A stretch of 64,000 bases of DNA from Helcococcus sueciensis DSM 17243 (GCF_000423145.1 NZ_AUHK01000005.1:24631-88630); one strand, 5' to 3'; shown: positions 9,510 through 19,478, counted from the stretch's first letter. The notes: a model not told the origin generated them from the sequence alone. Numbers and translations: made by a program.

Positions 9510-11927
9510 ATGGTACAAAGATATAATCCGAATCATATCGAAGAAAAATGGCAAAAGATATGGGATGAAGAAAAAACATTTAAGACAACTATGGATAAAA
9601 GTAAGAAAAAGTTTTATGCTTTAGTTGAATTTCCTTATCCTTCAGGTCAAGGATTACATGTAGGTCATCCAAGAAGTTATACTGCACTCGATGTTGTTTC
9701 AAGAAAAAGAAGAATGCAAGATGAAGTTGTTTTGTATCCAATGGGATTTGATGCATTTGGATTACCTACGGAAAATTATGCGATTAAAAATAAAATACAT
9801 CCAAGAATAGTTACAGAAAATAACATTGCAAATTTTACTAAACAATTAAAATCTCTAGGTTTTTCATTCGATTGGGATAGAGTGGTAGACACAACCGATC
9901 CAAACTATTATAAATGGACTCAATGGATCTTCATACAATTATTCAAACATGGACTTGCTTACAAGAAAGAATTTCCAATTAATTGGTGTCCTAGCTGTAA
10001 GGTTGGACTTTCAAATGAAGAAGTTGTAAATGGTAGATGCGAAAGATGTGGAACTCCAGTTGAACACAAAATTAGAAATCAATGGATGCTTAAAATCACT
10101 GAATATGCAGACAGATTGATTGATGATTTAGCTGAAGTTGACTATTTGGATCATATCAAACAACAACAAATTAATTGGATTGGAAGATCTTTCGGCGCAG
10201 AAATAGATTTTGCAATTAAAGATCATGACAAATCATTAAAAATATTTACCACAAGACCAGACACCATTTATGGTGCGACATATATGGTAATTGCTCCAGA
10301 ACATCCAATTATTGAAGAATTGAAGATGGAAATAAAAAACATAGAAAAGATTGAAGAATATAAAGATTTTGCAAACAAGAAATCTGATTTTGAACGTTCA
10401 GAAATGAATAAGGATAAGACTGGTGTTGAACTTGAAGGTATTAAAGCAATTAATCCTATTTCAGGTGAAGAAATGCCTATTTGGGTTTCCGACTATGTAA
10501 TGATTACTTATGGAACAGGTGCAATTATGGCAGTTCCAGCTCATGATGAAAGAGATTATGAATTTGCAAAGAAATTCAATTTACCAATAAGGGAAGTTGT
10601 TGCAGGCGGAAATATTGAAAAAGAAGCATTTACCAATACTGAAACAGGTACGCTTATTAATTCTGACCTTATAAATGGTCTTGAAGTTGAAGATGCAAAG
10701 AAAAAGATTATTGAGATAATTGAAGAAAAGGGTATAGGGCATGCTAAGAAAAACTTTAAGCTGAGAGACTGGGTATTCTCTAGACAAAGATATTGGGGAG
10801 AACCAATTCCAATGGTGTATTGTGAAGAACATGGTTGGAATCCAGTTGATGAAGAAGAGTTACCACTTAAACTTCCTGAAGTTGAAAATTATGAACCAAC
10901 AGATGATGGTTCTAGCCCTCTTTCAACTATTGAATCATTTGTAAATACGACATGTCCAGTATGTGGTGGGCCAGCTCATAGAGAAACTGATACAATGCCA
11001 CAATGGGCAGGATCATCATGGTACTATTTAAGATATATGGATCCGGATAATGATAAAGCTTTAGTTGGAAAAGACGAAGCAGAATTCTTCTCACCAGTTG
11101 ACTGGTACAATGGAGGAAATGAACATACGACTTTACATTTATTGTATTCAAGATTTTGGCATAAATTCCTTTACGATTTAGGCGTAGTACCAACAAAAGA
11201 ACCATATATGAAACGTACATCACATGGTATGATACTTGGTGAAAATGGCGAAAAAATGTCTAAATCAAGAGGGAATGTTGTAAATCCAGACGAAATAGTT
11301 GCAAACTATGGTGCAGATACGCTTCGTACTTATGAAATGTTTATTTCAGAATTTGATAAATCCGTTCCATGGTCAGATCAAGCATTAAGTGGTGTTAGAA
11401 AATATTTAGACAGAGTTTGGAGACTACAAGATATTTTAGTTGAAGGTAATGAGCATTCAAAAGATATGGAAGTATTGGTAAATCAAACAATTAAGAAAGT
11501 TTCAGATGATATTGAAGCTCTTAAATTCAATACAGCAATATCACAATTAATGATACTTCTAAATTCATTTACTGATAAAGGACAAATAAACAAGAAAGAA
11601 TATGAAACTTATCTAATCCTACTTAATCCATTTGCACCACATATCACAGAAGAGTTGTGGGAAACACTTGGAAATAAGGTTCAACTTGCAAATCAAAACA
11701 TTTGGCCAATATTTGATGAAACAAAACTTTTAGAAGATACAGTATTAATACCAGTACAAGTAAATGGAAAAGTAAGAGGGAAGATAACTGTCCCACGTGA
11801 TACAGATAAAGATGAAATCATAAGACTTTCACAGGAAGAAGAAAATGTAAAACTATTCATTGAAGGAAAAGAAGTAGTAAAAGTTATATATGTTCCAGGA
11901 AAAATATTAAATATTGTTGTAAAATAG
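9510..11927 (+). CDS. leuS: Leucine-tRNA ligase
   Basis: Class I aminoacyl-tRNA synthetase that charges tRNA-Leu and edits mischarged products. The HIGH-type motif is HVGH (residues 50-53) and the KMSKS motif is at 582-586. Cysteine pairs at about 158-176 (CPSC, CERC) form a zinc ribbon. The CP1 editing domain spans roughly 215-420 with the threonine-rich TTRPDTIYG and the conserved HDERD. The anticodon-binding helical domain and the small C-terminal domain close the protein at 805 residues, as expected for bacteria. The 107-base upstream region is too short for a T-box and none is seen. Confidence 0.98.
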   Translation: MVQRYNPNHIEEKWQKIWDEEKTFKTTMDKSKKKFYALVEFPYPSGQGLHVGHPRSYTALDVVSRKRRMQDEVVLYPMGFDAFGLPTENYAIKNKIHPRIVTENNIANFTKQLKSLGFSFDWDRVVDTTDPNYYKWTQWIFIQLFKHGLAYKKEFPINWCPSCKVGLSNEEVVNGRCERCGTPVEHKIRNQWMLKITEYADRLIDDLAEVDYLDHIKQQQINWIGRSFGAEIDFAIKDHDKSLKIFTTRPDTIYGATYMVIAPEHPIIEELKMEIKNIEKIEEYKDFANKKSDFERSEMNKDKTGVELEGIKAINPISGEEMPIWVSDYVMITYGTGAIMAVPAHDERDYEFAKKFNLPIREVVAGGNIEKEAFTNTETGTLINSDLINGLEVEDAKKKIIEIIEEKGIGHAKKNFKLRDWVFSRQRYWGEPIPMVYCEEHGWNPVDEEELPLKLPEVENYEPTDDGSSPLSTIESFVNTTCPVCGGPAHRETDTMPQWAGSSWYYLRYMDPDNDKALVGKDEAEFFSPVDWYNGGNEHTTLHLLYSRFWHKFLYDLGVVPTKEPYMKRTSHGMILGENGEKMSKSRGNVVNPDEIVANYGADTLRTYEMFISEFDKSVPWSDQALSGVRKYLDRVWRLQDILVEGNEHSKDMEVLVNQTIKKVSDDIEALKFNTAISQLMILLNSFTDKGQINKKEYETYLILLNPFAPHITEELWETLGNKVQLANQNIWPIFDETKLLEDTVLIPVQVNGKVRGKITVPRDTDKDEIIRLSQEEENVKLFIEGKEVVKVIYVPGKILNIVVK

Positions 11928-11939
11928 AATAAATAGAAG

Positions 11940-11980
11940 CAGTATATAAAAATTGTTAAGATTTTGTATACTGTTTTTTT
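11940..11980 (+). terminator. Rho-independent terminator after leuS
   Basis: A 12-bp stem with one G-U pair (11940-11951 with 11962-11973) and a seven-T tract at 11974-11980. The stem carries CAGTATATA, a word that recurs in the inverted repeats around the next gene. Confidence 0.88.
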
Positions 11981-12059
11981 GTTATTTAACAATTTTTACC
12001 AAAAATCTTTAATTTATATTTTTATTATGCTATAGTTAATATATATAAAAATATAATAA

Positions 12060-12076
12060 AATATATACTGTAGAGG
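12060..12076 (+). repeat. Left copy of a 17-bp inverted repeat flanking the secreted protein gene
   Basis: AATATATACTGTAGAGG; the exact reverse complement is at 12416-12432. It lies just downstream of a TATAAT at 12052-12057, so an mRNA from that box would begin inside this copy. It ends 13 bases before the ATG at 12090. Confidence 0.9.
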
Positions 12077-12089
12077 AATAGGAGTAAAA

Positions 12090-12407
12090 ATGAAAAAAAT
12101 ATTTAAATTATTTATTATATTATTATTGTTAGTAGGGCAAGTAGGAACAGTTAATGTTTTAGCAAAAGATGACGAAATAATAGTTAATCGTATAAAGGTA
12201 CCAATTGCAATTTCAGCATATAGAGATAGAGTTGTACCACAAATAGGAACTCCTCAAAAAATATATGTTGAAGAATCAGATCAATATGGCAATTTATATG
12301 GTGGATATTTAAAATTCGAAAGAATATTAAATGCTTATAGTACTGGATATTTGCTTGTTAGATATTCAGGTACTTTAGATCTTATAGGAAAATCTAATCC
12401 AAGATAA
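12090..12407 (+). CDS. Small secreted protein of unknown function
   Basis: A 105-residue protein with a clear Sec signal peptide: MKKIFK, a leucine/isoleucine-rich core, then a probable cleavage after VLA (about residue 25). The mature part is about 80 residues, without cysteines, and has a Tyr/Gly-rich middle (SDQYGNLYGGYLKFERI). I do not recognise the family. The ribosome site is AGGAATAGGAG just before the ATG. The gene is enclosed by a perfect 17-bp inverted repeat and is followed 43 bases later by a two-gene ABC exporter, which it may work with or be exported beside; the association is by position only. Confidence 0.8.
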   Translation: MKKIFKLFIILLLLVGQVGTVNVLAKDDEIIVNRIKVPIAISAYRDRVVPQIGTPQKIYVEESDQYGNLYGGYLKFERILNAYSTGYLLVRYSGTLDLIGKSNPR

Positions 12408-12415
12408 AAATTAAA

Positions 12416-12432
12416 CCTCTACAGTATATATT
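12416..12432 (-). repeat. Right copy of the 17-bp inverted repeat
   Basis: CCTCTACAGTATATATT is the exact reverse complement of 12060-12076. It starts 8 bases after the secreted protein stop and is not followed by a T tract. It lies just before the ribosome site of the ABC permease gene at 12451. Confidence 0.9.
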
Positions 12433-12450
12433 AAAATTTGAGGAGTATTT

Positions 12451-14967
12451 ATGTTATTATTTGAGATTAAAAAAATATTTAAGTCGAGAATAGTATATAT
12501 TATTATGGCTTTTTCGGTAGTAATATCTTTTTATTCATCTGTGATATTATCTTCTGACAGGATAAATAAAAGCCTAGAAGAGAATATTATGACTGGTTCT
12601 GAAGCATTGATTGTTCATGATGTTTTTTCTGATTTATATAGTCTATATCAAAAGGAAACATTGATGGAAAAAGATCCCTATGATATAAAAAAAGAACTTC
12701 AAAAAGCTGAAAAAGGAACAGAAGAGTATAAGGAACTATTGAATATTTATACAAAAATAAGATATGAATACTTTAAGCTAAAATACGACTTTATTCAAAA
12801 ATATAAAGATATATATCCAGAATTATTAGAAATAAATAGTCAAGAAAAAATTAATAATATTGAATGGCAAATGTTCAAATATGGAAAATTATTAGAAAAC
12901 AATGCTTCTGATTATTATTCAACTGCTGAATATTTTGGAGACAATTCTATACAACAAATTGTAAATTCTTCAAATATTTTATTTGGCATATTCCCAGTAC
13001 TATTTTTTATTTTTTTATTCTCTAATTTCTTTTCTAAAGAAAGAGAAGATGAGACTTTGAACCTATTATATACTCAACCAAGTAAAAAAAATAAAATAAT
13101 TATTTCTAAATACTTTGTAATACTTTTATCAAGTATTATTTACATAATATTTACTTTTATATTCTTTAATCTATTTTCACTTATTAAAGGCGTGCCAATA
13201 GGTGGGCTTAGAGATATTTATAGAGTAATAGATTCAACGAATCATTTAGCCTATATAGAAGGATATAGCTTAGTTTTACAAATAGTTCTTTATTATTTGA
13301 TATTGATAAACTTTTGGTCATTTTTGGCTATGATATTATCTATAAGATATAAATCCACTAAATCTCTAGGGATATCCTTGAGTATATTTTCAATATTGTA
13401 TTTGGCAATGAATTTACATTCCGAATTTAGAAATGTTTATAATCCTGTATATGCATTGAATATTAAAGATTTAATTTTAGGAAAGTTTGAATTAGTTACG
13501 AAAAATGGAATATCTAATTATATTCAAATTGATGCTAGTAAGATAACAAATCTAACTATTCATATCATCATAATTGCAATATTAGTCCTGATATCATTCA
13601 GACTTAAAGATGAAAGAAAGGCTGAAAGTAAATATTCAAAAGTAAATAAAATAAATAGTCTATTTGAATTTGAGACATTAAAAATATTAAAAGAGAAAAC
13701 TCTACTTATATATTTATTTACATTTTGTATGATAATTGGTATTCAGGCTATTAGTTCTAATTTTTCATATAAAAATCTAAGAGATAATTTTGTAAACACA
13801 GAAATTCTTGATTTAAATGATAAAAAAACTTTAGATGAATATAATACTATGCTTGATAATTACAACGATGAAAAGTGGTTATTAGAGCATTATTTTGATG
13901 ATCCAAATGGTAAAAAGATTGATGATATACCAGAAAAAGACCTGGAAAAGATTGAAGCTCAAAAGCAAATGTATGAATTTTACATTCAAAATGTAGATAA
14001 AAACATGGCAGACAGAAAATACAAAATTGAAAATTTTAAACAAAACAATTCAAAAGAATTTTATAGTATATTAAAAAATGAATTTCAAAATAATTGGGAG
14101 GTTTTTAGCTATAGTGATAAAATTATGGGAGGTAGATTATCAAACAAATCCTTAAAGTTTAATACCGATTTATTTGAACAATCTTCAAAGTATGAGACGG
14201 ATGTATTTCCTATAATTTCATCATTTTTATCAATTGATGAAAATTATAAAACTTCACAAGCTAGAAATCTAGAATATAGAAATAGCGTAATACCATCTAC
14301 ATCAGCATTTACATTGCCATATAATTTACTTAAGACTCATTATTTAGATTTAGTATTGGCTTTGGTAATTTCAATGTCAGTATTTGTGGGATATACAATT
14401 GATAAAGGTGGAAAGAATAATCTCGAATTTATATTTGCAACTCCTATTTCAAAAAGAAAATATAATATGAATAAGAACTTTACACAGCTTGTGTTGGGAC
14501 TAGTTCTCTTATTAATTCTAATTTTGTATATCACAGTTTTAGGGTTTATTTCAGAAGGATTTTCTGGATATAATTTCCCAGTAGCGATATATGATGAAAT
14601 GGGATATAGCTTCATATATTTATCAAGCTATCTATTGAAAGTTGTGTTTGGAATTATAGCCGTTTTAATTTTTTTAGTTAGTTTGATGAATTTAATATCA
14701 ATATTTGTTAAACATAGAAATATTTTATATTTACTAAGTATAATATTTGTAGTAGGAGGCTATACAATATCAGGCTTAATACCTGAATCAATTGGAAAAT
14801 TATTGCCTTTTATTTATTTAAGAATTTCAACTTTAGCAGATCAATCACTTTATCTTTTAAGTGATATAAGTTTTGTCTCATATCAATTTGGATTAATTAT
14901 ACTAATTATATGGGCAATTATTAATCTGATTTTAAGTAATTTTATAATTAAATTTAAGAAAAACTAG
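12451..14967 (+). CDS. ABC-2 type transporter permease, internally duplicated
   Basis: An 838-residue membrane protein built from two similar halves. Each half opens with a cytoplasmic helix and first membrane span (LLFEIKKIFKSRIVYIIMAF near residue 2; LFEFETLKILKEKTLLIYLF near 405), continues with a large charged extracytoplasmic loop (about 30-165 and 430-620), and then has five or so spans. The matching segments FSKEREDETLNLLYTQPSKKNKI and DKGGKNNLEFIFATPISKRKY mark the equivalent cytoplasmic loops. It therefore looks like a fused pair of ABC-2 permeases forming a complete transmembrane unit. GAGGAG precedes the ATG, and the ATPase gene follows after 8 bases. The substrate is unknown. Confidence 0.85.
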   Translation: MLLFEIKKIFKSRIVYIIMAFSVVISFYSSVILSSDRINKSLEENIMTGSEALIVHDVFSDLYSLYQKETLMEKDPYDIKKELQKAEKGTEEYKELLNIYTKIRYEYFKLKYDFIQKYKDIYPELLEINSQEKINNIEWQMFKYGKLLENNASDYYSTAEYFGDNSIQQIVNSSNILFGIFPVLFFIFLFSNFFSKEREDETLNLLYTQPSKKNKIIISKYFVILLSSIIYIIFTFIFFNLFSLIKGVPIGGLRDIYRVIDSTNHLAYIEGYSLVLQIVLYYLILINFWSFLAMILSIRYKSTKSLGISLSIFSILYLAMNLHSEFRNVYNPVYALNIKDLILGKFELVTKNGISNYIQIDASKITNLTIHIIIIAILVLISFRLKDERKAESKYSKVNKINSLFEFETLKILKEKTLLIYLFTFCMIIGIQAISSNFSYKNLRDNFVNTEILDLNDKKTLDEYNTMLDNYNDEKWLLEHYFDDPNGKKIDDIPEKDLEKIEAQKQMYEFYIQNVDKNMADRKYKIENFKQNNSKEFYSILKNEFQNNWEVFSYSDKIMGGRLSNKSLKFNTDLFEQSSKYETDVFPIISSFLSIDENYKTSQARNLEYRNSVIPSTSAFTLPYNLLKTHYLDLVLALVISMSVFVGYTIDKGGKNNLEFIFATPISKRKYNMNKNFTQLVLGLVLLLILILYITVLGFISEGFSGYNFPVAIYDEMGYSFIYLSSYLLKVVFGIIAVLIFLVSLMNLISIFVKHRNILYLLSIIFVVGGYTISGLIPESIGKLLPFIYLRISTLADQSLYLLSDISFVSYQFGLIILIIWAIINLILSNFIIKFKKN

Positions 14968-14975
14968 GAGCAATT

Positions 14976-15878
14976 ATGTGTATATTAAAAATAAAAGATT
15001 TAACTAAAAAATATGGTGATTTTGAAGTCCTAAAAGGGATTAATCTTGAAATTAACTCACCTGGAATTTATGCTCTAGTTGGTCCAAATGGAGCTGGAAA
15101 GACTACTTTGTTTAATATTATTTCAAATTTATTAAATAAATCATCGGGTGAAATTGAAGTTGTCGGTAAGAAGAATACAGATGAAAGCATCTTTTATGAA
15201 ACTTCCTTCTTAAAAGATAATAATGTACTCTATGACTATTTAACAGGCTACGACCATCTGAACTTTATAAAATTAACACAAAAATTATCGAAGGATAGAG
15301 TTGAAGAGGTAGTAAAAAAACTTCAAATCGAAAGTTATATGAATAAGAAAGTTGGGGAATATTCATTAGGTATGAAACAGCATTTATTAATAGCTTTAGC
15401 AATGCTGAATAGACCAAAGCTTATGATATTAGATGAACCATTGAATGGACTTGACCCAACAGCTATTATTAAGGTTAGACATCTATTTAAGGAACTTGTA
15501 AATTCAGGAACTGCAATTCTTATATCATCACATACATTAAGTGAAATTGATAAATTAACAAATCATATTATGTTTCTAAAAGATGGAAAGATAGTTTCGG
15601 AAAGCTTGGATTATTCAAATGACAATATGTATTATTTGGAATTAGAAGATATTCCAAATTTAGGCTTAGAGAAAATTATTTTTGAAGATATTGAATGGAC
15701 TATTGATGAAAATAGAATAAAAGTAAATCTTAAATCAAAATCTATCAACGATCTTCTAAAATTATTGATAGATAATGATATTAGAATAGTTGATATAGAG
15801 AAAGTTAAAAAGGGTTCTGAAGAAAAATATATTGAAATGTTTCCGGATGAAATGGATAAAATTAAGGGATATGTTTAG
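14976..15878 (+). CDS. ABC transporter ATP-binding protein
   Basis: A 300-residue ATPase that powers the adjacent permease. Walker A GPNGAGKT is at residues 36-43, the signature is the divergent YSLGMKQ (about 129-135), Walker B LMILDE is at 149-154, and the H-loop histidine is H186 (SSH). About 90 residues beyond the core form a family-specific C-terminal region seen in exporters of the antibiotic/peptide-resistance kind. It begins 8 bases after the permease stop with AGGAGC as ribosome site. Pairing with a fused permease suggests a 2:1 ATPase to permease complex. Confidence 0.92.
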   Translation: MCILKIKDLTKKYGDFEVLKGINLEINSPGIYALVGPNGAGKTTLFNIISNLLNKSSGEIEVVGKKNTDESIFYETSFLKDNNVLYDYLTGYDHLNFIKLTQKLSKDRVEEVVKKLQIESYMNKKVGEYSLGMKQHLLIALAMLNRPKLMILDEPLNGLDPTAIIKVRHLFKELVNSGTAILISSHTLSEIDKLTNHIMFLKDGKIVSESLDYSNDNMYYLELEDIPNLGLEKIIFEDIEWTIDENRIKVNLKSKSINDLLKLLIDNDIRIVDIEKVKKGSEEKYIEMFPDEMDKIKGYV

Positions 15879-16008
15879 TCTGAAAAAGTGTATTGGAATT
15901 AAAATGTGTTTAATAATTTCTAAAACTTTAAAAGATAGAATTAAATAATATACTTATAACAGAATATCTGCTATAATATTAACATATAAATCCGTATATG
16001 AGGTGATT

Positions 16009-16194
16009 ATGAAAAAACTAATTGAAAAATTAATTTCACCATTTATAATGGCGACTTTACTTGTAATTATACTTTTAATATTTAATGATCCCGATCCTAA
16101 TAAATTTAAAGCTTTAGTATTTGCACTAGTTATAATTACTGCAGTAATTATTTACTTATATTTATATCTTGAAAAGAAGAGTGATAATAAATAA
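16009..16194 (+). CDS. Small membrane protein of unknown function
   Basis: A 61-residue protein with two hydrophobic helices (about 11-27 and 36-53) joined by the short polar loop NDPDPNKFK and ending in a charged tail. The ATG at 16009 follows GAGGTG at 16000-16005; the GTG at 16003 is part of that ribosome site. A TATAAT at 15972-15977 could start a short transcript and a strong terminator follows, so the gene appears to stand alone. I do not recognise the family. Confidence 0.7.
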   Translation: MKKLIEKLISPFIMATLLVIILLIFNDPDPNKFKALVFALVIITAVIIYLYLYLEKKSDNK

Positions 16195-16200
16195 ATTTTG

Positions 16201-16243
16201 AATCAGCAATATTTGTCTTGGTCAAATATTGTTGATTTTTTTT
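16201..16243 (+). terminator. Strong Rho-independent terminator
   Basis: A 15-bp stem with one G-U pair (16201-16215 with 16223-16237), a 7-base loop and a run of eight Ts. It closes the small membrane protein gene. Confidence 0.92.
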
Positions 16244-16409
16244 GTAGTGTCAGTGCTGTCCGGAATTTTTATTGAAGTAGTAAAAATGTCATGTAATAAT
16301 AAAACGATTTTACAATTTTGAATTATCAGGATAATTTTTTTAATCATTAATAAAAGTATTAGATTTTTAACTATACCAAATCAACATCTCATTTAATTTT
16401 TAAGATTTC

Positions 16410-16439
16410 TTTACATTACTGCCCTTTATTTGATAAGAT
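16410..16439 (+). promoter_or_regulatory. Promoter before the Rrf2-family regulator
   Basis: TTTACA at 16410-16415 and TAAGAT at 16434-16439 are spaced by 18 bases, about 35 bases before the start codon. The preceding region from 16244 holds no gene or clear hairpin. It could carry operator sites for the regulator itself, but none was identified. Confidence 0.5.
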
Positions 16440-16474
16440 ATATTAGAGTATTAATGTTTAAATAGGGGGCTATT

Positions 16475-16861
16475 ATGAATTTAACTACTAAAAGTGAATA
16501 TGGTCTTAGAGCATTATCCTATTTACGTGATAGATACAATGAAGGTCCAATTAATATAACTGAGATTAGTGCAAATCTTGATATAAGCAAAACGTACATA
16601 GAGCAGATATTTAGTAAGCTCAAAAAATCCAACATTGTAAAATCATATAGAGGAAAAGATGGTGGTTATATATTATCTAAAAAGCCATCAGAAATTATAG
16701 TTGGCGATGTGATTAGAGCCTTAGAAGGAAACATAAATTTGACTAATAAATGCGAAGTTGAAAATTGCGAAGTTGAAAATTGTGCATCAAGACATGTGTT
16801 TTCTGAAATAGATACTGCTGTATCCAATGTAATAGATAAAATATCATTGGATCAAATATAA
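16475..16861 (+). CDS. Rrf2/IscR-family transcriptional regulator
   Basis: A 128-residue winged-helix regulator. The N-terminus (TTKSEYGLRALSYL) and the recognition region (NITEISANLDISKTYIEQIFSKLKKSNIVKSYRGKDGGY) are diagnostic for Rrf2. The cluster loop reads CEVENCEVENC (about residues 93-103), with three cysteines spaced by four residues, where IscR-type proteins bind a [2Fe-2S] cluster. The DNA shows a perfect 15-bp tandem duplication here (16751-16780). The ribosome site AGGGGG precedes the ATG. It lies directly before alaS, as Rrf2 genes sometimes do before cysteine/iron-sulfur genes, though no isc genes are present. Confidence 0.9.
   Translation: MNLTTKSEYGLRALSYLRDRYNEGPINITEISANLDISKTYIEQIFSKLKKSNIVKSYRGKDGGYILSKKPSEIIVGDVIRALEGNINLTNKCEVENCEVENCASRHVFSEIDTAVSNVIDKISLDQI
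16751..16780 (+). repeat. 15-bp perfect tandem duplication in the Rrf2 cluster loop
   Basis: TGCGAAGTTGAAAAT occurs twice back to back (16751-16765, 16766-16780), in frame, each copy encoding Cys-Glu-Val-Glu-Asn. Confidence 0.95.
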
Positions 16862-16874
16862 TGAAGAGGTTATG

Positions 16875-19469
16875 ATGAAAAATTTGAATTTTAATCAATT
16901 AAGAAAAGAATATTTAGATTTTTTTGAATCTAAAGATCATATAAGACTAAAATCTTATTCTATGATACCAAATAAAGATAAATCACTATTATTAATTAAT
17001 GCTGGTATGGCTCCTCTTAAAGAATATTTTATGGGGACAAAGAAATTTTCCAAGGATAGAGCAACATCATCACAAAGATGTCTACGTACTGGGGATTTAG
17101 ATAATGTAGGTAAGACAGATAGACATGCTACATTTTTTGAAATGCTTGGAAATTTTTCTTTTGGAGATTATTTCAAAAAAGAAGCTATTACTTGGGCATG
17201 GGAATTTTTAACAGAAGTAATAGAATTAGATAAGGATAAGCTATCAGTTACAGTATATTTTGAAGATGATGAAGCCTATGAAATATGGAATAAGATAATA
17301 GGATTACCAGAAGATAAAATCCAAAGACTTGGTAAAGAAGATAATTTCTGGGAATTAGAAGAAGGTCCATGTGGTCCATGTTCAGAAATTATGTATGATA
17401 GAGGAGATAAATACGAAGGTGACGATAGATATTTAGAAATATGGAATTTAGTATTTACACAATTTAATAAAGATTCAAAAGGTGTTTATCATCCACTTGA
17501 ACATCCAAATATAGATACTGGTATGGGGCTTGAAAGACTTGCACTTATACTTGAAAATGCAGACAATATATTTGAACTTAAAACATTTAGTCCACTAAAA
17601 AATAAGATTGAAGAACTTTCTGGTAAGAAGTATGGCGAATCAGAAAAAGTAAATCAATCATTTAGAGTTATCATGGATCATGCAAAAGCTATGACATTTT
17701 TAGTGTATGATGGAGTTATTCCTTCAAATGAAGGAAGAGGATATGTTCTTAGAAGACTTATAAGAAGAGCATATAGACATGGTAAACTTTTAGGTATTAA
17801 TGGGAAGTTTCTTGAAAAAATGTCGCTACAAGTTATGGAAATCTACAAACCTGAATATGGTGAAATACTAGAAGATAGAGAAAGAGTACTTCATATTATT
17901 AGTCGTGAAGAAGATAAGTTCCAAGAAACTATTGATCAAGGATTGAATATATTAAATGAAATTATTGAAAGTTTGAAAAAATCAGACAAAAATATATTAT
18001 CAGGTAAAGATGCATTTAAACTTTATGATACATTTGGATTCCCTCTTGATTTAACAGAAGAAATCATTAAAGAACATTCATTAAAAATTGATGAAGAAGA
18101 ATTTAATAAAGCAATGTTAAATCAAAAAGAACAATCCAGAAAAGGTGGTAGTTTTAAAGGTGGATGGGAAGAAGAAGTACTTGATATTTCCGGATATGAA
18201 CCAACTAAATTTATAGGATATACTGAACTAGAATCAAAATCTAAGATAATTGGAATTGAAGGATTAGATGAAGATATAATTTCATCTGGACAAAAAGCTG
18301 TAATTATACTTGACACTACACCTTTCTATGGTGAAGGTGGGGGTCAAATAGGTGATACAGGAGTATTTGAATCCGAAAAAGGATGGATGATAGTAACAGA
18401 TACAAAGAAGACAGCAGATAATATTTTTTATCATTATATTGAAGTTAAAGATGGAGAGTTTTCTATTGGTGATGAAGTAATCGCTAAAGTAGATTCATTT
18501 AGAAGAAAAAATATTATGAGAAATCATTCTGCTACACATTTATTAAATAAAGCGCTAAAGACAGTTCTTGGTAATCATATTAATCAAGCGGGTTCGTTAG
18601 TTACCGATAGCAGACTTAGATTTGACTTTACACATTTTGAAGCGATCAGTCATGAAGATCTAATGAAGATAGAAAATTTAGTAAATAAAGCTATATTTGA
18701 TTCATATAATATAAATACTATAGAAACTGAACTTGAAAAAGCTAATGAGATGGGTGCTATAGGATTATTTGAAGATAAATATAAAGATATAGTTCGTGTT
18801 GTAAATATGGGTGACTATTCTATTGAATTATGTGGTGGTACTCATGTTTCAAATACATCACAAATCATGATGTTTAAGATATTATCTGAATCTGGAATTG
18901 CAGCTGGTGTTAGACGTATAGAGGCTATTACAGCATTATCAGTATACGATTATATTAATGACTATCAAGAAAGAGAAGATATTATTGCATCTTTAATTAA
19001 ATCTAAAAAAGACGATATAAAAACTAAAATTACAAGTATTTTAGAAGAAGAAAAAGAATTAAAAAATGAAATTGAAAAATTAAAATCTATCTATGAAAAT
19101 GGTATAATTAAATCATTAGAAAATGAAATCTTCGAAGTATCTGGTGCAAATGTGTTGGTTGCTAAATTAAATAATATTGACAATCAATCATTAAAGAATA
19201 TATCTGATAAATTACAAAATTCAAGAGATAATTTAGTAGTTTTATTAGCTTCATCAAATGGTAATAAATTAATATATCTTTCATCTGTTTCAAAAGATTT
19301 AATAAAAAGAAACATCAAAGCTGGTGAGATAGTTAAATTTATCGCTCAAAAAACAGGTGGAAATGGTGGTGGAAGACCAGATTTTGCTCAAGCTGGTGGA
19401 AAAGATGTAGAATTGTTAGAAGAAGCATTAATAGAAACAGAAAACTTTATTAAAGATAAATTAAAGTAG
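16875..19469 (+). CDS. alaS: Alanine-tRNA ligase
   Basis: Class II synthetase that charges tRNA-Ala and edits Ser/Gly mischarging. The catalytic core includes GMAPLKEYFMG and the RCLRTGDLDNVGKTDRHATFFEMLGNFSFGDYF block. The editing domain has the zinc-binding HSATHLL and CGGTH motifs. The C-terminal C-Ala domain ends with GGGRPDFAQAGG. At about 864 residues it is complete. GAGG at 16866-16869 gives better spacing to the ATG at 16875 than to the one at 16872, so either may be used. No T-box fits in the 13-base gap after the Rrf2 gene, so both are probably co-transcribed. Confidence 0.97.
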   Translation: MKNLNFNQLRKEYLDFFESKDHIRLKSYSMIPNKDKSLLLINAGMAPLKEYFMGTKKFSKDRATSSQRCLRTGDLDNVGKTDRHATFFEMLGNFSFGDYFKKEAITWAWEFLTEVIELDKDKLSVTVYFEDDEAYEIWNKIIGLPEDKIQRLGKEDNFWELEEGPCGPCSEIMYDRGDKYEGDDRYLEIWNLVFTQFNKDSKGVYHPLEHPNIDTGMGLERLALILENADNIFELKTFSPLKNKIEELSGKKYGESEKVNQSFRVIMDHAKAMTFLVYDGVIPSNEGRGYVLRRLIRRAYRHGKLLGINGKFLEKMSLQVMEIYKPEYGEILEDRERVLHIISREEDKFQETIDQGLNILNEIIESLKKSDKNILSGKDAFKLYDTFGFPLDLTEEIIKEHSLKIDEEEFNKAMLNQKEQSRKGGSFKGGWEEEVLDISGYEPTKFIGYTELESKSKIIGIEGLDEDIISSGQKAVIILDTTPFYGEGGGQIGDTGVFESEKGWMIVTDTKKTADNIFYHYIEVKDGEFSIGDEVIAKVDSFRRKNIMRNHSATHLLNKALKTVLGNHINQAGSLVTDSRLRFDFTHFEAISHEDLMKIENLVNKAIFDSYNINTIETELEKANEMGAIGLFEDKYKDIVRVVNMGDYSIELCGGTHVSNTSQIMMFKILSESGIAAGVRRIEAITALSVYDYINDYQEREDIIASLIKSKKDDIKTKITSILEEEKELKNEIEKLKSIYENGIIKSLENEIFEVSGANVLVAKLNNIDNQSLKNISDKLQNSRDNLVVLLASSNGNKLIYLSSVSKDLIKRNIKAGEIVKFIAQKTGGNGGGRPDFAQAGGKDVELLEEALIETENFIKDKLK

Positions 19470-19478
19470 GAGGAAATT

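Noticed and set aside
16244..16409. Insertion sequence end near GTGTCAGTGCTGTCCGG
   Set aside because: The G/C-rich word stands out, but no matching inverted copy, duplication or transposase fragment is visible nearby.
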